Assembly: GCA_905205995.1 (NCBI GenBank)
Contig: CAJLFU010000002.1
Location: forward strand, 1-64,000
Reading direction: 5' to 3'
DNA from: an uncultured Haemophilus sp.
GTDB taxonomy: Bacteria; Pseudomonadota; Gammaproteobacteria; Enterobacterales; Pasteurellaceae
DNA: 64,000 nucleotides
Shown: positions 19,637-29,702 of the stretch, piece by piece
Position numbering within the stretch: the stretch's first letter is position 1
Layout: every line of letters starts with the position of its first letter
Program-made: the position numbers and the translations under genes
The notes under the pieces: model-generated
The model's database searches: none
What the model was told of the DNA's origin: nothing
The model's input: the letters and a program-made list of their open reading frames with translations, nothing else

Positions 19637-20485
19637 ATGGCGTTTAGCTCTCTTTTTACCCTTATTGATGACATTGCATCGATTCTTGATGATGTCGCCT
19701 TGATGACCAAAATGGCAGCCAAGAAGACCGTTGGCGTGGTAGGTGATGACTTAGCGTTAAATGCTAACCAGGTAACGGGTGCATCTTCCGATCGTGAATT
19801 ACCCATTGTTTGGGCAGTCACCAAAGGATCGTTAGTCAATAAAGTCATTTTAATTCCAATTGCTTTACTGCTTTCTGCGTTTTTACCTTGGTTGATTGTG
19901 CCACTTCTGATGATTGGTGGGGCGTATTTGTGTTTTGAAGGCGTGGAGAAAATTTTACATAAATTTATTGCTCATGAAGAGCATGAAGAAAAAACAACCT
20001 TTAATGAAGCCGCTAAAATTAAAGGGGCAATTCGTACCGATTTTATTCTTTCCGCTGAAATTATCATTATTGCATTAGGTGAATTAACTGAAGCGAGCTT
20101 GCTGACACGTATCATTTCCCTTTCGGTAGTGGGTATCGGGATTACTATTTTTGTTTATGGCTTAGTAGCATTAATTGTTAGAGCGGATGATTTCGGTTTA
20201 TACCTTATCAAAAAAGGTGGCGTAGCGAAGTCAATCGGGAATGCAATTTTAGTGATTATGCCTAAATTTATGCGTTCACTTAGTTTTATCGGTACGCTTG
20301 CGATGTTCTTAGTTGGTGGTGGTATTTTTGTCCATAATGTCGACTTCATTCATCATTTGCTCGCTGATTATCAATTAGCGGATGGCTTATTAGGTAATGT
20401 AGCGACGTTAGTCGTGGGTGTGATTGTTGGCGCGATTGCTTGTGCGATTGTATTACCCGCGATGAAATTATTCGGTAAACACTAA
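19637..20485 (+). CDS. DUF808 family inner-membrane protein, YedI-like
   Basis: This 282-residue protein has the conserved DUF808 N-terminus (LFTLIDDIASILDDVALM, then KTVGVVGDDLALNA) and several membrane helices (near residues 70-95, 135-150, 165-185, 215-235 and 255-275). E. coli YedI (about 305 residues) is the best-known member; its function is unknown. AAAGGAAAG precedes the ATG. It lies 40 bases after dnaX and ends at an uptake-signal terminator. An inner-membrane location is a sequence inference. Confidence 0.85.
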   Translation: MAFSSLFTLIDDIASILDDVALMTKMAAKKTVGVVGDDLALNANQVTGASSDRELPIVWAVTKGSLVNKVILIPIALLLSAFLPWLIVPLLMIGGAYLCFEGVEKILHKFIAHEEHEEKTTFNEAAKIKGAIRTDFILSAEIIIIALGELTEASLLTRIISLSVVGIGITIFVYGLVALIVRADDFGLYLIKKGGVAKSIGNAILVIMPKFMRSLSFIGTLAMFLVGGGIFVHNVDFIHHLLADYQLADGLLGNVATLVVGVIVGAIACAIVLPAMKLFGKH

Positions 20486-20501
20486 AAACGAGATAAAAAA
20501 T

Positions 20502-20538
20502 AACCGCACTTTGATGCTTTCAAGGTGCGGTTTTTTTA
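20502..20538 (+). terminator. Terminator with imperfect uptake-signal pair
   Basis: AACCGCACTTT (20502-20512) pairs with AAGGTGCGGTT (20522-20532) with one mismatch and is followed by a long T-run. It ends the yedI-like transcript and abuts the convergent proA. Confidence 0.8.
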
Positions 20539-20551
20539 TGGATGGAATAGA

Positions 20552-21805
20552 CTATTTACGAGAAGTGTAATCGCCGACACAAACCCATTTATAGCTGGTT
20601 AAGGCTTCTAATCCCATTGGGCCACGAGCATGAAGTTTTTGGGTACTTACCGCCACTTCTGCACCTAAACCAAATTGTCCGCCATCGGTAAATCGAGTAC
20701 TTGCATTCACATACACGGCTGCTGCATCTACTTGATTGATAAATTGTGTGGCTAGTCGTTGATTTGCCGTCAAGATACTTTCTGAATGTTGTGTACCATA
20801 TTCACGAATGTGAGCAATCGCCGCATCCATATCTTCAACCACCACAACATTGAGATCCAATGAGCCCCATTCTTGGCGTAGTGCTTGTTCAGTCACTTCT
20901 TGCACATCGACATTTGCAGCTTGAAGAATCGAAAGTGCGGTCGATTTTGCATGGAATTTCACTTTTTTCTCGGCTAAATATTTTGCAAGTTTAGGTAGGA
21001 AAGTATCAGCAATCGAGCGCTGAACTAAAAGCGTTTCCAGCGTATTACATGTGCTTGGGCGTTGGCATTTTGCATTGGCAATCACCGCAAGGGCTTTTTC
21101 TTGGTCAGCACTTTCTTCTACAAAAAGATGGCAAACCCCCACACCACCAACAATCACAGGAATGGTAGAATGTTGTTTACAAAGCTCATGTAAGCCTGCG
21201 CCGCCACGAGGAATAATCATATCCACATAGCGATCCAATTTAAGCAGTTGCATCACAAGTTCACGATTTGGATCCGTAATAGCTTGTACTGCATGGCGTG
21301 GTAATCCCGCTTGTTCAAGGGCATTTTGTACCACCTCCACTAAAATTTGGTTGGAATGTTGGGTTTCTTTTCCACCACGCAAAATCACGGCATTACCGGT
21401 TTTTAAGCAAAGGCTTGCTACATCAATGGTTACATTTGGACGCGCCTCGTAAATGGTACCAATCACGCCAAGGGGAGTACGGACTCGCTCGATCTTTAAT
21501 CCACTATCTAAGGTGCCGCCATCAATGATTTTCCCCACAGGATCCGCGAGAGAAATTACATGGCGTACATCATTCGCAATGCCTTTTAGGCGATCTTCGG
21601 TTAATAATAGGCGGTCAATTAAGGCTTCAGATAAACCATTTTGTTTCGCTATTTCAATATCTTTTTGGTTTGCAGCTAGAATACGATCCTCTTGCTGTTC
21701 TAATTGATCTGCAATAATACTGAGCGCATGATTTTTTTCAGTGGCGTTTAACTGCGCTAAAATAAAGGCTGCATCTTTAGCCTGTTTGCCCATTTGTACT
21801 AACAT
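20552..21805 (-). CDS. proA: Gamma-glutamyl phosphate reductase
   Basis: ProA reduces gamma-glutamyl phosphate with NADPH to glutamate semialdehyde, the second step of proline synthesis. This aldehyde-dehydrogenase-fold enzyme has 417 residues. The catalytic cysteine lies in [13 protein letters not shown] near residue 255, and the segments [21 protein letters not shown] and [13 protein letters not shown] are typical. It ends with the [13 protein letters not shown] family C-terminus. proB is not adjacent here, unlike in E. coli. It is 15 bases downstream of the TRIC-like gene on the same strand, so the two may share a transcript. Confidence 0.96.
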   Translation of the reverse strand: MLVQMGKQAKDAAFILAQLNATEKNHALSIIADQLEQQEDRILAANQKDIEIAKQNGLSEALIDRLLLTEDRLKGIANDVRHVISLADPVGKIIDGGTLDSGLKIERVRTPLGVIGTIYEARPNVTIDVASLCLKTGNAVILRGGKETQHSNQILVEVVQNALEQAGLPRHAVQAITDPNRELVMQLLKLDRYVDMIIPRGGAGLHELCKQHSTIPVIVGGVGVCHLFVEESADQEKALAVIANAKCQRPSTCNTLETLLVQRSIADTFLPKLAKYLAEKKVKFHAKSTALSILQAANVDVQEVTEQALRQEWGSLDLNVVVVEDMDAAIAHIREYGTQHSESILTANQRLATQFINQVDAAAVYVNASTRFTDGGQFGLGAEVAVSTQKLHARGPMGLEALTSYKWVCVGDYTSRK

Positions 21806-21820
21806 AATTATTCCTTTTAA

Positions 21821-22483
21821 TTATTTCGTTTTCTTCGGTAATTTATCATTTGTTTCATCTTCTTGCTCTTGGAAATCGAAAACGGGTAGTCCCCAGCCGA
21901 ATCGAACAGCAAGTAAACGCAGTGCAAAACCGCTGAATAAAGTCAGTAAAATCGTAAATGTATGATCTAATTGAATGTGTTGTAATGCCATATACATCAC
22001 AGCAGAGAAGAATGATACGCTGGCGTAAAGTTCTTTTTGGAATACAAGAGGAATACGGTTACAAAGTAAATCACGCAACACACCACCAAATGCCCCCGTT
22101 ACGGTTGCCGCAATGGATGTAACGGTAAAGCCATAGCCCATATCAATCGCAATTTGCGCACCGATAATGGAATACACGATTAACCCTAAGGCATCCAATA
22201 CCAAGAAAATGGTGCGGAAGTAGCGCATAAAATGTTTGATGAAAGGTGCGATAAAAACGGTTAATACAGCCGCACCAGCTACCATGATGAAATATTCAGG
22301 ATGTTTAACCCAGCCGACAGGATAGTGCCCTAATAATACATCGCGTACTGTACCACCGCCAATCGCCGTGACACAGGCGATAATAATTACCCCGAAAATA
22401 TCCATTTTTTCTCGTCCAGCGGCTAATGCGCCGGTAATTCCTTCGGCGGTAATTCCAATAATATAAAGTACGCTTAATAGCAT
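21821..22483 (-). CDS. UPF0126/TRIC-like membrane protein, YadS/YicG type
   Basis: This 220-residue membrane protein consists of two homologous three-helix units, each with the glycine-rich signature of the family: [13 protein letters not shown]...[11 protein letters not shown] and [18 protein letters not shown]. Prokaryotic homologues of this fold form trimeric monovalent-cation channels related to TRIC. The cellular role of YadS/YicG is not firmly established, so transport of cations is an inference. It sits directly upstream of proA. Confidence 0.85.
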   Translation of the reverse strand: MLLSVLYIIGITAEGITGALAAGREKMDIFGVIIIACVTAIGGGTVRDVLLGHYPVGWVKHPEYFIMVAGAAVLTVFIAPFIKHFMRYFRTIFLVLDALGLIVYSIIGAQIAIDMGYGFTVTSIAATVTGAFGGVLRDLLCNRIPLVFQKELYASVSFFSAVMYMALQHIQLDHTFTILLTLFSGFALRLLAVRFGWGLPVFDFQEQEDETNDKLPKKTK

Positions 22484-22616
22484 TTTTTTGTGGTTCCTAA
22501 AGTGCGGTTATCATTTTGCTTATTTTAAAAGGGAATGAGGCAAAATGCACGAAAGCCATTAAAAAAAGCCGTAAATTTTGGCATAATGACGTCTTCTTTT
22601 TCTAATCGAGAATTTT

Positions 22617-23417
22617 ATGTCAGAAGAACAATCCAAACCCTTAGCCGCATTTCTTGCGATATTGCCAATTGGGTTGCTATTAATGGTCGATTTTTTTATA
22701 GAATCTTTGCAACTTGCTGAAAAATTGATTCCTCATTTAGCCTTTGGTGTGCTGATTGCCCAATTGCTTTGTTTAGTTGCCTTTATTAAAGGAGAAATTT
22801 GTCCAGGGCAGCGCGGACGTTTAATTAAAGCAAATGTTTGTTTTGCGCTTTATTGGTTCGTTTGGCTAGGGATGAGCTTGGCCTCGCCACATCATTACGT
22901 GATGACTGATATTGTCAGCTTATGCGGGTTATCTGCCGTATATGCAGTGTGGAAACAACCTAAAGATGAAGTCGCTCGCCGTGGTTTTCTCTTAATGGCA
23001 TCTTTGGTGAGTGGATTTGGTGTCATTGCCTATTTGATGATTTTCTTTGGCAATCCAACACCGAATTTCGTGCAATATAACCCACTGGCACAAGCTTTAA
23101 TGGGCGTATTGTTAGCGAATTTATGTTTGTCTGTTTCTCGTAATCGTCTGCAAGGTTTCATTGCATTACTGCCATTATTGATGATTTTACTGCTTGCACT
23201 TAATGCGTTGGCAGTACTGATTTTTATTCTTTATCAAGGCACAAGTGCAGTCGTTTTTTCGATCGTTTTCGCATACTGCATTTATTTTCTGCTTCACTTA
23301 GTGATAGCGGGTGTATTGCTCTTACACAGTGTAAATAAATGGAAACTCAGCTATAACAGCCTACTCATTTTATTCTTTATGGCTAGTAGCTTGCCAGTCT
23401 GGGCGATGTTTATTTAA
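22617..23417 (+). CDS. Uncharacterised multi-pass membrane protein
   Basis: I do not recognise this 266-residue protein. It reads as eight or so hydrophobic helices with short polar loops (first helices about residues 10-28 and 38-58, last near 245-264) and the only long loop near residues 110-122 (WKQPKDEVARRG). No transporter signature is obvious. Its TAA overlaps the next gene's ATG by one base (TAATG at 23415-23419), which implies translational coupling with the DMT transporter downstream and perhaps a shared role. Confidence 0.7.
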   Translation: MSEEQSKPLAAFLAILPIGLLLMVDFFIESLQLAEKLIPHLAFGVLIAQLLCLVAFIKGEICPGQRGRLIKANVCFALYWFVWLGMSLASPHHYVMTDIVSLCGLSAVYAVWKQPKDEVARRGFLLMASLVSGFGVIAYLMIFFGNPTPNFVQYNPLAQALMGVLLANLCLSVSRNRLQGFIALLPLLMILLLALNALAVLIFILYQGTSAVVFSIVFAYCIYFLLHLVIAGVLLLHSVNKWKLSYNSLLILFFMASSLPVWAMFI

Positions 23418-24295
23418 TGGATAAAGTAAAATCTTACGCCGCCCTGATGTTAGTCGTGGGCTGCGTGCTATTCGGTTTAGGAAGCCTAATTGTTAAGTTT
23501 GTACCAGTGGGTGGTTATGCCATTGCGTTCTGGCGCTTACTCATTGCTTCTTTTATTTTCTGGTTTTTGATGAAATTAAAAAGACAGCGTTTTCCGAAAA
23601 GCCGTAAAGCGATGATGTATGCGATATTAGCCGGGATCTTTTTAGCTTTTGATTTATCTTTTTGGCATGAAAGTGTATATGCGGTAGGGCCGGGTATTTC
23701 AACGTTGCTGAATAGCTTGCAGATTTTCTTTTTGGCAGCAATTGGCTATTTTTTCTTTGGTGAACGCCAAAGTAAGTTACAAATATTAAGCCTTATTTTA
23801 GCGATTGCCGGTGTTGTCTTAATCTCAGGGGAAGAATTACAGCATAATTTTGACGGTATGTACGGCATTATCATTGGGCTCATTTCTGCTGGCTTGCTTG
23901 CAGCTTCAATGGTTATGATTAAAAAAGTGCACGAAGAAGAACCCACAACTTTATTTTCGTTAATGTTTATTCTGAGCTTAAGTGGTGCTTTCGTCTTAAT
24001 TATTCCTTCGCTAATTTTTAATCCTGATAATCTTTATCCGACCACCTTCACCGATTTGGGATTGGTCTTCATTTATGGTGCGGTAATGCAATGTGTCGCC
24101 TGGGGCATGATTGCTTATACAATCCCTTATTTATCTTTAGGCTTAACCGGTTTATTACTTCTTTCTGAACCGGTGGTGGCGCTCGTGATTGATTATTTTG
24201 GCTTGGATAAGCCCATCAATCATTGGCAATGGGCGGGGGCAGTGCTGACATTAGTCGCGATTTATCTGGGCTCTCAAAAAAGCAAAAACGCTTAA
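23417..24295 (+). CDS. EamA/DMT superfamily transporter
   Basis: This 292-residue protein has ten predicted helices arranged as two EamA repeats. The repeat signature appears in GGYAIAFWRLLIASFIFW (about residues 30-48) and in the second half LGLTGLLLLSEPVVALVIDY...QWAGAVLTLVAIYLG. Drug/metabolite transporters of this type usually export amino acids or metabolites by proton antiport; the substrate cannot be read from the sequence. It is translationally coupled to the preceding membrane protein. Confidence 0.85.
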   Translation: MDKVKSYAALMLVVGCVLFGLGSLIVKFVPVGGYAIAFWRLLIASFIFWFLMKLKRQRFPKSRKAMMYAILAGIFLAFDLSFWHESVYAVGPGISTLLNSLQIFFLAAIGYFFFGERQSKLQILSLILAIAGVVLISGEELQHNFDGMYGIIIGLISAGLLAASMVMIKKVHEEEPTTLFSLMFILSLSGAFVLIIPSLIFNPDNLYPTTFTDLGLVFIYGAVMQCVAWGMIAYTIPYLSLGLTGLLLLSEPVVALVIDYFGLDKPINHWQWAGAVLTLVAIYLGSQKSKNA

Positions 24296-24301
24296 AACAA
24301 A

Positions 24302-24328
24302 AAAGTGCGGTAAATTTCACCGCACTTT
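24302..24328. terminator. Uptake-signal hairpin terminator
   Basis: AAAGTGCGGT (24302-24311) and ACCGCACTTT (24319-24328) form a 10-bp stem with a seven-base loop between the convergent DMT transporter and ydcH-like genes. Confidence 0.75.
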
Positions 24329-24346
24329 GTCTTTACATTAAACCGA

Positions 24347-24565
24347 TTACTCAGCTGCTTTCTTTTTCAAGTATTGATAGAGCTCGTCTTTAATCCGTAA
24401 TTTTTCTTTTTTCAAGTTCTCAATTTCCGTATGAGTTGCGAGTTCTATGTTATCGATCTTATTTTTGATCTCTTGGTCTAATGCATTGTGTTTTTCAAAC
24501 AAGCGATCGAAATAAGCATCTTTGTTTTTAAGCTTAGTGATTAAATCGCGAAATTCAGGAAACAT
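24347..24565 (-). CDS. Small DUF465 family protein, YdcH-like
   Basis: This 72-residue, highly charged, all-helical protein begins MFPEFRDLITKLKNKDAYF and continues as an amphipathic helical hairpin (FDRLFEKHNALDQEIKNK ... KKEKLRIKDELYQYL), the hallmark of the DUF465/YdcH family. The function is unknown. GAGGAGT lies close upstream of its ATG at 24565. A CRP-like site lies 77-92 bases upstream. Confidence 0.88.
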   Translation of the reverse strand: MFPEFRDLITKLKNKDAYFDRLFEKHNALDQEIKNKIDNIELATHTEIENLKKEKLRIKDELYQYLKKKAAE

Positions 24566-24641
24566 AGGTTACTCCTCTTGGTTAACGTTCATTTTCATTA
24601 TAGAACTTTTTTTTGCTGTTTCTAGTGTCTCATTCTCAGAA

Positions 24642-24657
24642 TTTGACAGAGATCACA
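24642..24657. promoter_or_regulatory. CRP-like site between ydcH-like and serS
   Basis: TTTGACAGAGATCACA fits TGTGA-N6-TCACA at 9 of 10 conserved positions, with the strong GATCACA half. It is in the divergent gap and could serve either gene. Distance suggests the ydcH-like gene. No promoter elements were placed with confidence. Confidence 0.35.
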
Positions 24658-24794
24658 AAATTAAATCATGGCTAAGTGCGGTCATAAAATTTGATGTTTT
24701 TGAAAGAGTTAATAAAAGAAAAATCAGGCTTTTAACTGGTTTATTTGGCGAAAGCGCGCTAGAATAAAGGTATCTGTTTCATAATGAAAAATAG

Positions 24795-26093
<1,299 letters not shown>

Positions 26094-26117
26094 TTAACAA
26101 TATATTAATTCAATTTA

Positions 26118-26145
26118 GGGCTAATGTTTATTAGCCCTTTCTTTC
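26118..26145 (+). terminator. serS terminator
   Basis: GGGCTAA (26118-26124) and TTAGCCC (26131-26137) form a 7-bp stem followed by TTTCTTT, 25 bases after the serS stop. The rest of the gap up to 26249 shows nothing else clear. Confidence 0.8.
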
Positions 26146-26249
26146 ATTTAGAGCAATGAGATTTTTATTCTAGTCTTTGAGATAAATCCACATCAATATT
26201 CGCGCATTTATGGATAATCTTATAAGGTACCAATTTTAGGAGAATAATA

Positions 26250-27194
26250 ATGACTGATAAACGACCTTTTCCTTTGCCAACTGGGTATTTCGCGATTCCA
26301 TTAGGCTTGGGTGCCTTGTCTTTAGCCTGGCTGCATATGGGCGATACGCTCTCTTTTTCTCGGAATGTGAGTGATATTATTGGATTAATTTCTGTTTCAG
26401 TATGGGCACTTTTCGTCTTGCTTTATATTTATAAAATGATTTATTTCTCTCAAGAAGTACGAGATGAATATTGTTGTCCGATACGTTTTTCTTTTCTCGC
26501 CTTAATAGCGATTACAACCATGTTGAGCGGGGATATTCTGTATCGTTGGTTTCCTCTCATTGGTGAGGGATTAATTTGGATCGGGACAATTGGGCAATTA
26601 TTATTTGCTTCTGTACGTATTAGTGCATTATGGAAAGATGGCACACTTGAGCAGAAATCGACACTCCCACCATTTTATTTGCCCTCTGTCGCGACTAATT
26701 TCACCAGTGCCTCATCATTAGCCTTATTAGGCTATCAAGATTTAGGCTATTTGTTCTTAGGGGCGGGGATGATTGCTTGGATTATTTATGAACCGGCATT
26801 ATTACAGCGTTTACGTGTGTTGCAGATTGAACCACAATTTCGTCCAACTATGGGGATCATTTTAGCACCGGCATTCGTAGGATCGTCGGCTTACTTATCG
26901 CTTAATGGGGGAGAGATAGATCTTTTCGTTAAGCTCTTATGGGGATACGGCTTTTTACAAATGTTCTTTTTAATTCGTCTTTTCCCTTGGATTAGTGAAA
27001 AAGGGCTGAATATTGGTTTCTGGGCTTTTTCATTCGGATTAGCTTCTTTAGCGAATGGAGCCGTTTCTTTTGTTCATCATAACGTACTTAGTGGCTTGGC
27101 AAACAGCGCGTTTATCTTTGCTAATTTGATGATTGGTGCGTTAGTACTGATGACGCTAGGAAAGCTCTTAAAAGGACAATTTTGGTTAAAGTAG
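26250..27194 (+). CDS. tehA: TehA-type anion channel (SLAC1 family)
   Basis: This 314-residue protein of ten helices begins with LPTGYFAIPLGLGALSLAW, typical of the TehA/SLAC1/dicarboxylate transporter family. The H. influenzae TehA structure is the family model. Overproduction confers tellurite and disinfectant resistance, and plant homologues are anion channels, so anion flux is the likely native role. The tellurite methyltransferase gene tehB is not adjacent. AGGAG lies upstream of the ATG. Confidence 0.9.
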   Translation: MTDKRPFPLPTGYFAIPLGLGALSLAWLHMGDTLSFSRNVSDIIGLISVSVWALFVLLYIYKMIYFSQEVRDEYCCPIRFSFLALIAITTMLSGDILYRWFPLIGEGLIWIGTIGQLLFASVRISALWKDGTLEQKSTLPPFYLPSVATNFTSASSLALLGYQDLGYLFLGAGMIAWIIYEPALLQRLRVLQIEPQFRPTMGIILAPAFVGSSAYLSLNGGEIDLFVKLLWGYGFLQMFFLIRLFPWISEKGLNIGFWAFSFGLASLANGAVSFVHHNVLSGLANSAFIFANLMIGALVLMTLGKLLKGQFWLK

Positions 27195-27201
27195 TTTAAA
27201 C

Positions 27202-27237
27202 AAAAAGTGCGGTTAAAAATGACCGCACTTTTTTTAT
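27202..27237. terminator. Uptake-signal hairpin terminator after tehA
   Basis: AAAAAGTGCGGT (27202-27213) and ACCGCACTTTTT (27222-27233) form a 12-bp stem with a T-run. It separates tehA from the convergent gntR-type regulator. Confidence 0.85.
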
Positions 27238-27273
27238 GAATTTTTTAATCACAACTTATCATTTACAAAAAAA

Positions 27274-27987
27274 CTAGACATGCCGTTTTGCTGTTGATGT
27301 AAACGCAATTTTATCTGGTCGATAACTAATACTCCCATATTGAAACGGTCGCCCATCAGCCAAATAAGTGGTACTTGTCACATTCACAACCATGTCATAC
27401 TCACCAAGATCGATCGCATTTTTTTCTTCTTCGTTTGCATAGCGAAAGATAATTTTTCGTTGTGAGTGGCTAATTTTTAATTTTAATTCGTTTTCCAGGT
27501 AGTGATAAATAGAGTGTTCCGCGATTTCTCGACTAATAAACGGCACGATGCGGCGATCAAAATAAGACACTTCATGCTCAACCGCTTCACCATCAATTTC
27601 ACGGAGACGAGCAATACGGTAGAAATCGATCTGATCATCGACATTAAAAATATGCATCAGTTCTTCTTCACCTTGCACAATATACAAGCTGGTTAATGTG
27701 GTTTTTACTTGGTGTGTTGAGGCACTATTTAATTCGCTAACGGTTTTAATTTCAGAAAGCATTTGTGGTTTAGATAAATCATGTTCTAAAACAATCGAAT
27801 TTCGCCCTTGTTGCTTTTGAATATAGCCATCAATTTCAAGTAAGGAAAGCGCTTTTCGAATAGTATCCTTGGAAAAACCATAGCTTTGCATGAGTTCATT
27901 TTCACTCGGGAGTTCTTGCAATGGCGCTAAATTACCATTGTTAATTTGGGTCTTTATCTCGTTATAGACCTGCTTGTACTTGCTCAT
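27274..27987 (-). CDS. GntR/HutC (TreR-like) regulator of the adjacent maltose locus
   Basis: This 237-residue regulator has an N-terminal winged helix (residues about 1-70: MSKYKQVYNEIKTQINNG, then LPSENELMQSYGFSKDTIRKALSLLE) and a C-terminal UTRA effector domain typical of the HutC subfamily, which includes TreR. UTRA domains usually bind sugar phosphates or similar ligands. The start at 27987 follows AAGGATTAAA; an upstream extension to 28035 is open but lacks conserved sequence. It is divergent from malQ, and two palindromes in the shared gap look like its operators, so it probably senses a maltose-related metabolite such as maltose-6'-phosphate. Confidence 0.85.
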   Translation of the reverse strand: MSKYKQVYNEIKTQINNGNLAPLQELPSENELMQSYGFSKDTIRKALSLLEIDGYIQKQQGRNSIVLEHDLSKPQMLSEIKTVSELNSASTHQVKTTLTSLYIVQGEEELMHIFNVDDQIDFYRIARLREIDGEAVEHEVSYFDRRIVPFISREIAEHSIYHYLENELKLKISHSQRKIIFRYANEEEKNAIDLGEYDMVVNVTSTTYLADGRPFQYGSISYRPDKIAFTSTAKRHV

Positions 27988-28053
27988 TTTTAATCCTTTT
28001 ATCGACCGTTCATTCCGTAGGTGTTGCCATAGCATATCATAAAATCATAAATG

Positions 28054-28065
28054 TTATACGTATAA
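28054..28065. promoter_or_regulatory. GntR-type operator 1
   Basis: TTATACGTATAA is a perfect 12-bp palindrome in the gap between the regulator and malQ. It recurs with one change at 28106-28117. Confidence 0.6.
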
Positions 28066-28067
28066 AA

Positions 28068-28083
28068 TGTGATATTAGTCATA
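28068..28083. promoter_or_regulatory. CRP-like site in the maltose control region
   Basis: TGTGATATTAGTCATA matches TGTGA-N6-TCACA at 9 of 10 positions. Its centre (28075.5) is about 80 bases upstream of the predicted malQ start of transcription, a class I-compatible distance. It lies between the two regulator palindromes. Confidence 0.55.
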
Positions 28084-28102
28084 TTTTTACGAAAATGTTT
28101 TA

Positions 28103-28149
28103 AACTTTTACGTATAAGTTGTTGCATAAAAATACGCTTAGGTTAGAAT
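28103..28149 (+). promoter_or_regulatory. malQ promoter with GntR-type operator 2
   Basis: An imperfect palindrome AACTTTTACGTATAAGTT (28103-28120) carries the same core as operator 1. It abuts a -35 TTGCAT (28122-28127), which is 16 bases from a -10 TAGAAT (28144-28149). A repressor on the palindrome would cover the -35 box. Confidence 0.6.
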
Positions 28150-28181
28150 GTGCCAAAATATAACTTCCTAGAGGAAATATT

Positions 28182-29702
28182 ATGCTTACTCGTTCAAGTG
28201 GTGTTCTTATGCACATTACCTCGCTACCAAATGCATTTGGGATTGGTAGCTTTGGGCAATCGGCTTATGATTTTGTCGATTTTTTAGTTGAAACTAAACA
28301 AACTTATTGGCAAATTCTTCCACTTACCACCACCAGCTATGGTGATTCTCCTTATCAATCTTTCTCTGCAATCGCAGGCAATACTCACTTTATTGATTTT
28401 GATTTATTAACCCAAATGGGGTTATTGAAAGAGGCAGATTATGCATCAGTCAATTTTGGTGAAGATCCAACTAATGTGGATTATGAACGCGTCTTCTATG
28501 CGCGCCGTCCGATTTTAGAAACAGCCGTGAAAAATTTTTTAGCGAATCAAGCATTCCAAGCGGATTTCCAAAATTTTGAAAAAAACAACCGCTTGTGGTT
28601 AGACGATTTTGCTGAATTTATGGCAATTAAAGAACATTTCGGTAATCAAGCATTACAAAAATGGGATGATAAAAAAGCTGTGGCTCGTGATCCAAGTGCA
28701 TTGGAAAAATATCGCAGCATGTTGGCGGAGCAAATTCAGTACTTTAAAGTAACGCAATATTTCTTCTTCAAACAATGGACTGAATTAAAAAATTACGCAA
28801 ATCAAAAAGGCATTCAGATTATCGGTGATATGCCGATTTACGTAGCCGCAGATAGCGTAGAGGTTTGGACAAAACCAGAACTCTTCCAATTAGATGAAGA
28901 ACGCAATCCACTTTTTGTTGCGGGGGTTCCAGCGGATCAATTCAGTGCAACAGGACAGCTTTGGGGCAATCCGCTTTACGCTTGGGAAGAGCATAAAAAA
29001 CAAGGCTATGCTTGGTGGATTCACCGCATTGAAGAAAGCTTCAAGATTTATGATGTACTTCGCATTGACCATTTCAAAGGTTTCTCTGATTATTGGCAAG
29101 TGGACGGAAAAGCAGAGGTTGCTAAAGATGGTAGCTGGCAGCCAGGCCCAGGTTATGACTTATTTAAAGCCGTTAAAGAGCAATTAGGTGATTTACCGAT
29201 TATTGCCGAAGATTTAGGTAATATTGATGATAAAGCCAGAAAACTGCTTGCAGATTGTAATTACCCAGGCATGAAGATTCTGCAATTTGGCTTTGAGGAT
29301 GTTAGTGGAAAAAGCTTAGATAGCCCGCACTATTGTATTCCGCACTCCATTGTTTATACCGGCACACATGATAATGATGTGACGAATGGTTGGTATAGCG
29401 GCCTTACCGATCAACAGCAACAATATATTAATGATTATACGCATCGTAGTGAGGATGAATCGATTTGTCAGGCGATGATTCGTCAGCTCTTTGCAACAGT
29501 CAGCAATACGGCGATTGCCACAATGCAAGATGTTTTAGATTTGCCAGCCAGTTCAAGAATGAATGTTCCCTCAACAATTGGTGGAAACTGGCAATGGAGA
29601 ATGCAGCAATCAGATTTAACGCAAGATAAAAAAGACTTTTTAGCAAAAATGACCACGTTATATCAACGTGCGAATCAGGAAAAACATAATAATGAAATTT
29701 AG
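28182..29702 (+). CDS. malQ: 4-alpha-glucanotransferase (amylomaltase)
   Basis: MalQ transfers glucanosyl units between maltodextrins, releasing glucose and building longer chains from maltose. This GH77 enzyme of 506 residues is of the compact type. It shows [17 protein letters not shown] near the N-terminus, the nucleophile region [13 protein letters not shown], the acid/base motif IIAEDLG and the third acid motif TGTHDND. TAGAGGA precedes the ATG at 28182. It is the first gene of a four-gene operon and overlaps the next gene by 11 bases. Confidence 0.94.
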   Translation: MLTRSSGVLMHITSLPNAFGIGSFGQSAYDFVDFLVETKQTYWQILPLTTTSYGDSPYQSFSAIAGNTHFIDFDLLTQMGLLKEADYASVNFGEDPTNVDYERVFYARRPILETAVKNFLANQAFQADFQNFEKNNRLWLDDFAEFMAIKEHFGNQALQKWDDKKAVARDPSALEKYRSMLAEQIQYFKVTQYFFFKQWTELKNYANQKGIQIIGDMPIYVAADSVEVWTKPELFQLDEERNPLFVAGVPADQFSATGQLWGNPLYAWEEHKKQGYAWWIHRIEESFKIYDVLRIDHFKGFSDYWQVDGKAEVAKDGSWQPGPGYDLFKAVKEQLGDLPIIAEDLGNIDDKARKLLADCNYPGMKILQFGFEDVSGKSLDSPHYCIPHSIVYTGTHDNDVTNGWYSGLTDQQQQYINDYTHRSEDESICQAMIRQLFATVSNTAIATMQDVLDLPASSRMNVPSTIGGNWQWRMQQSDLTQDKKDFLAKMTTLYQRANQEKHNNEI

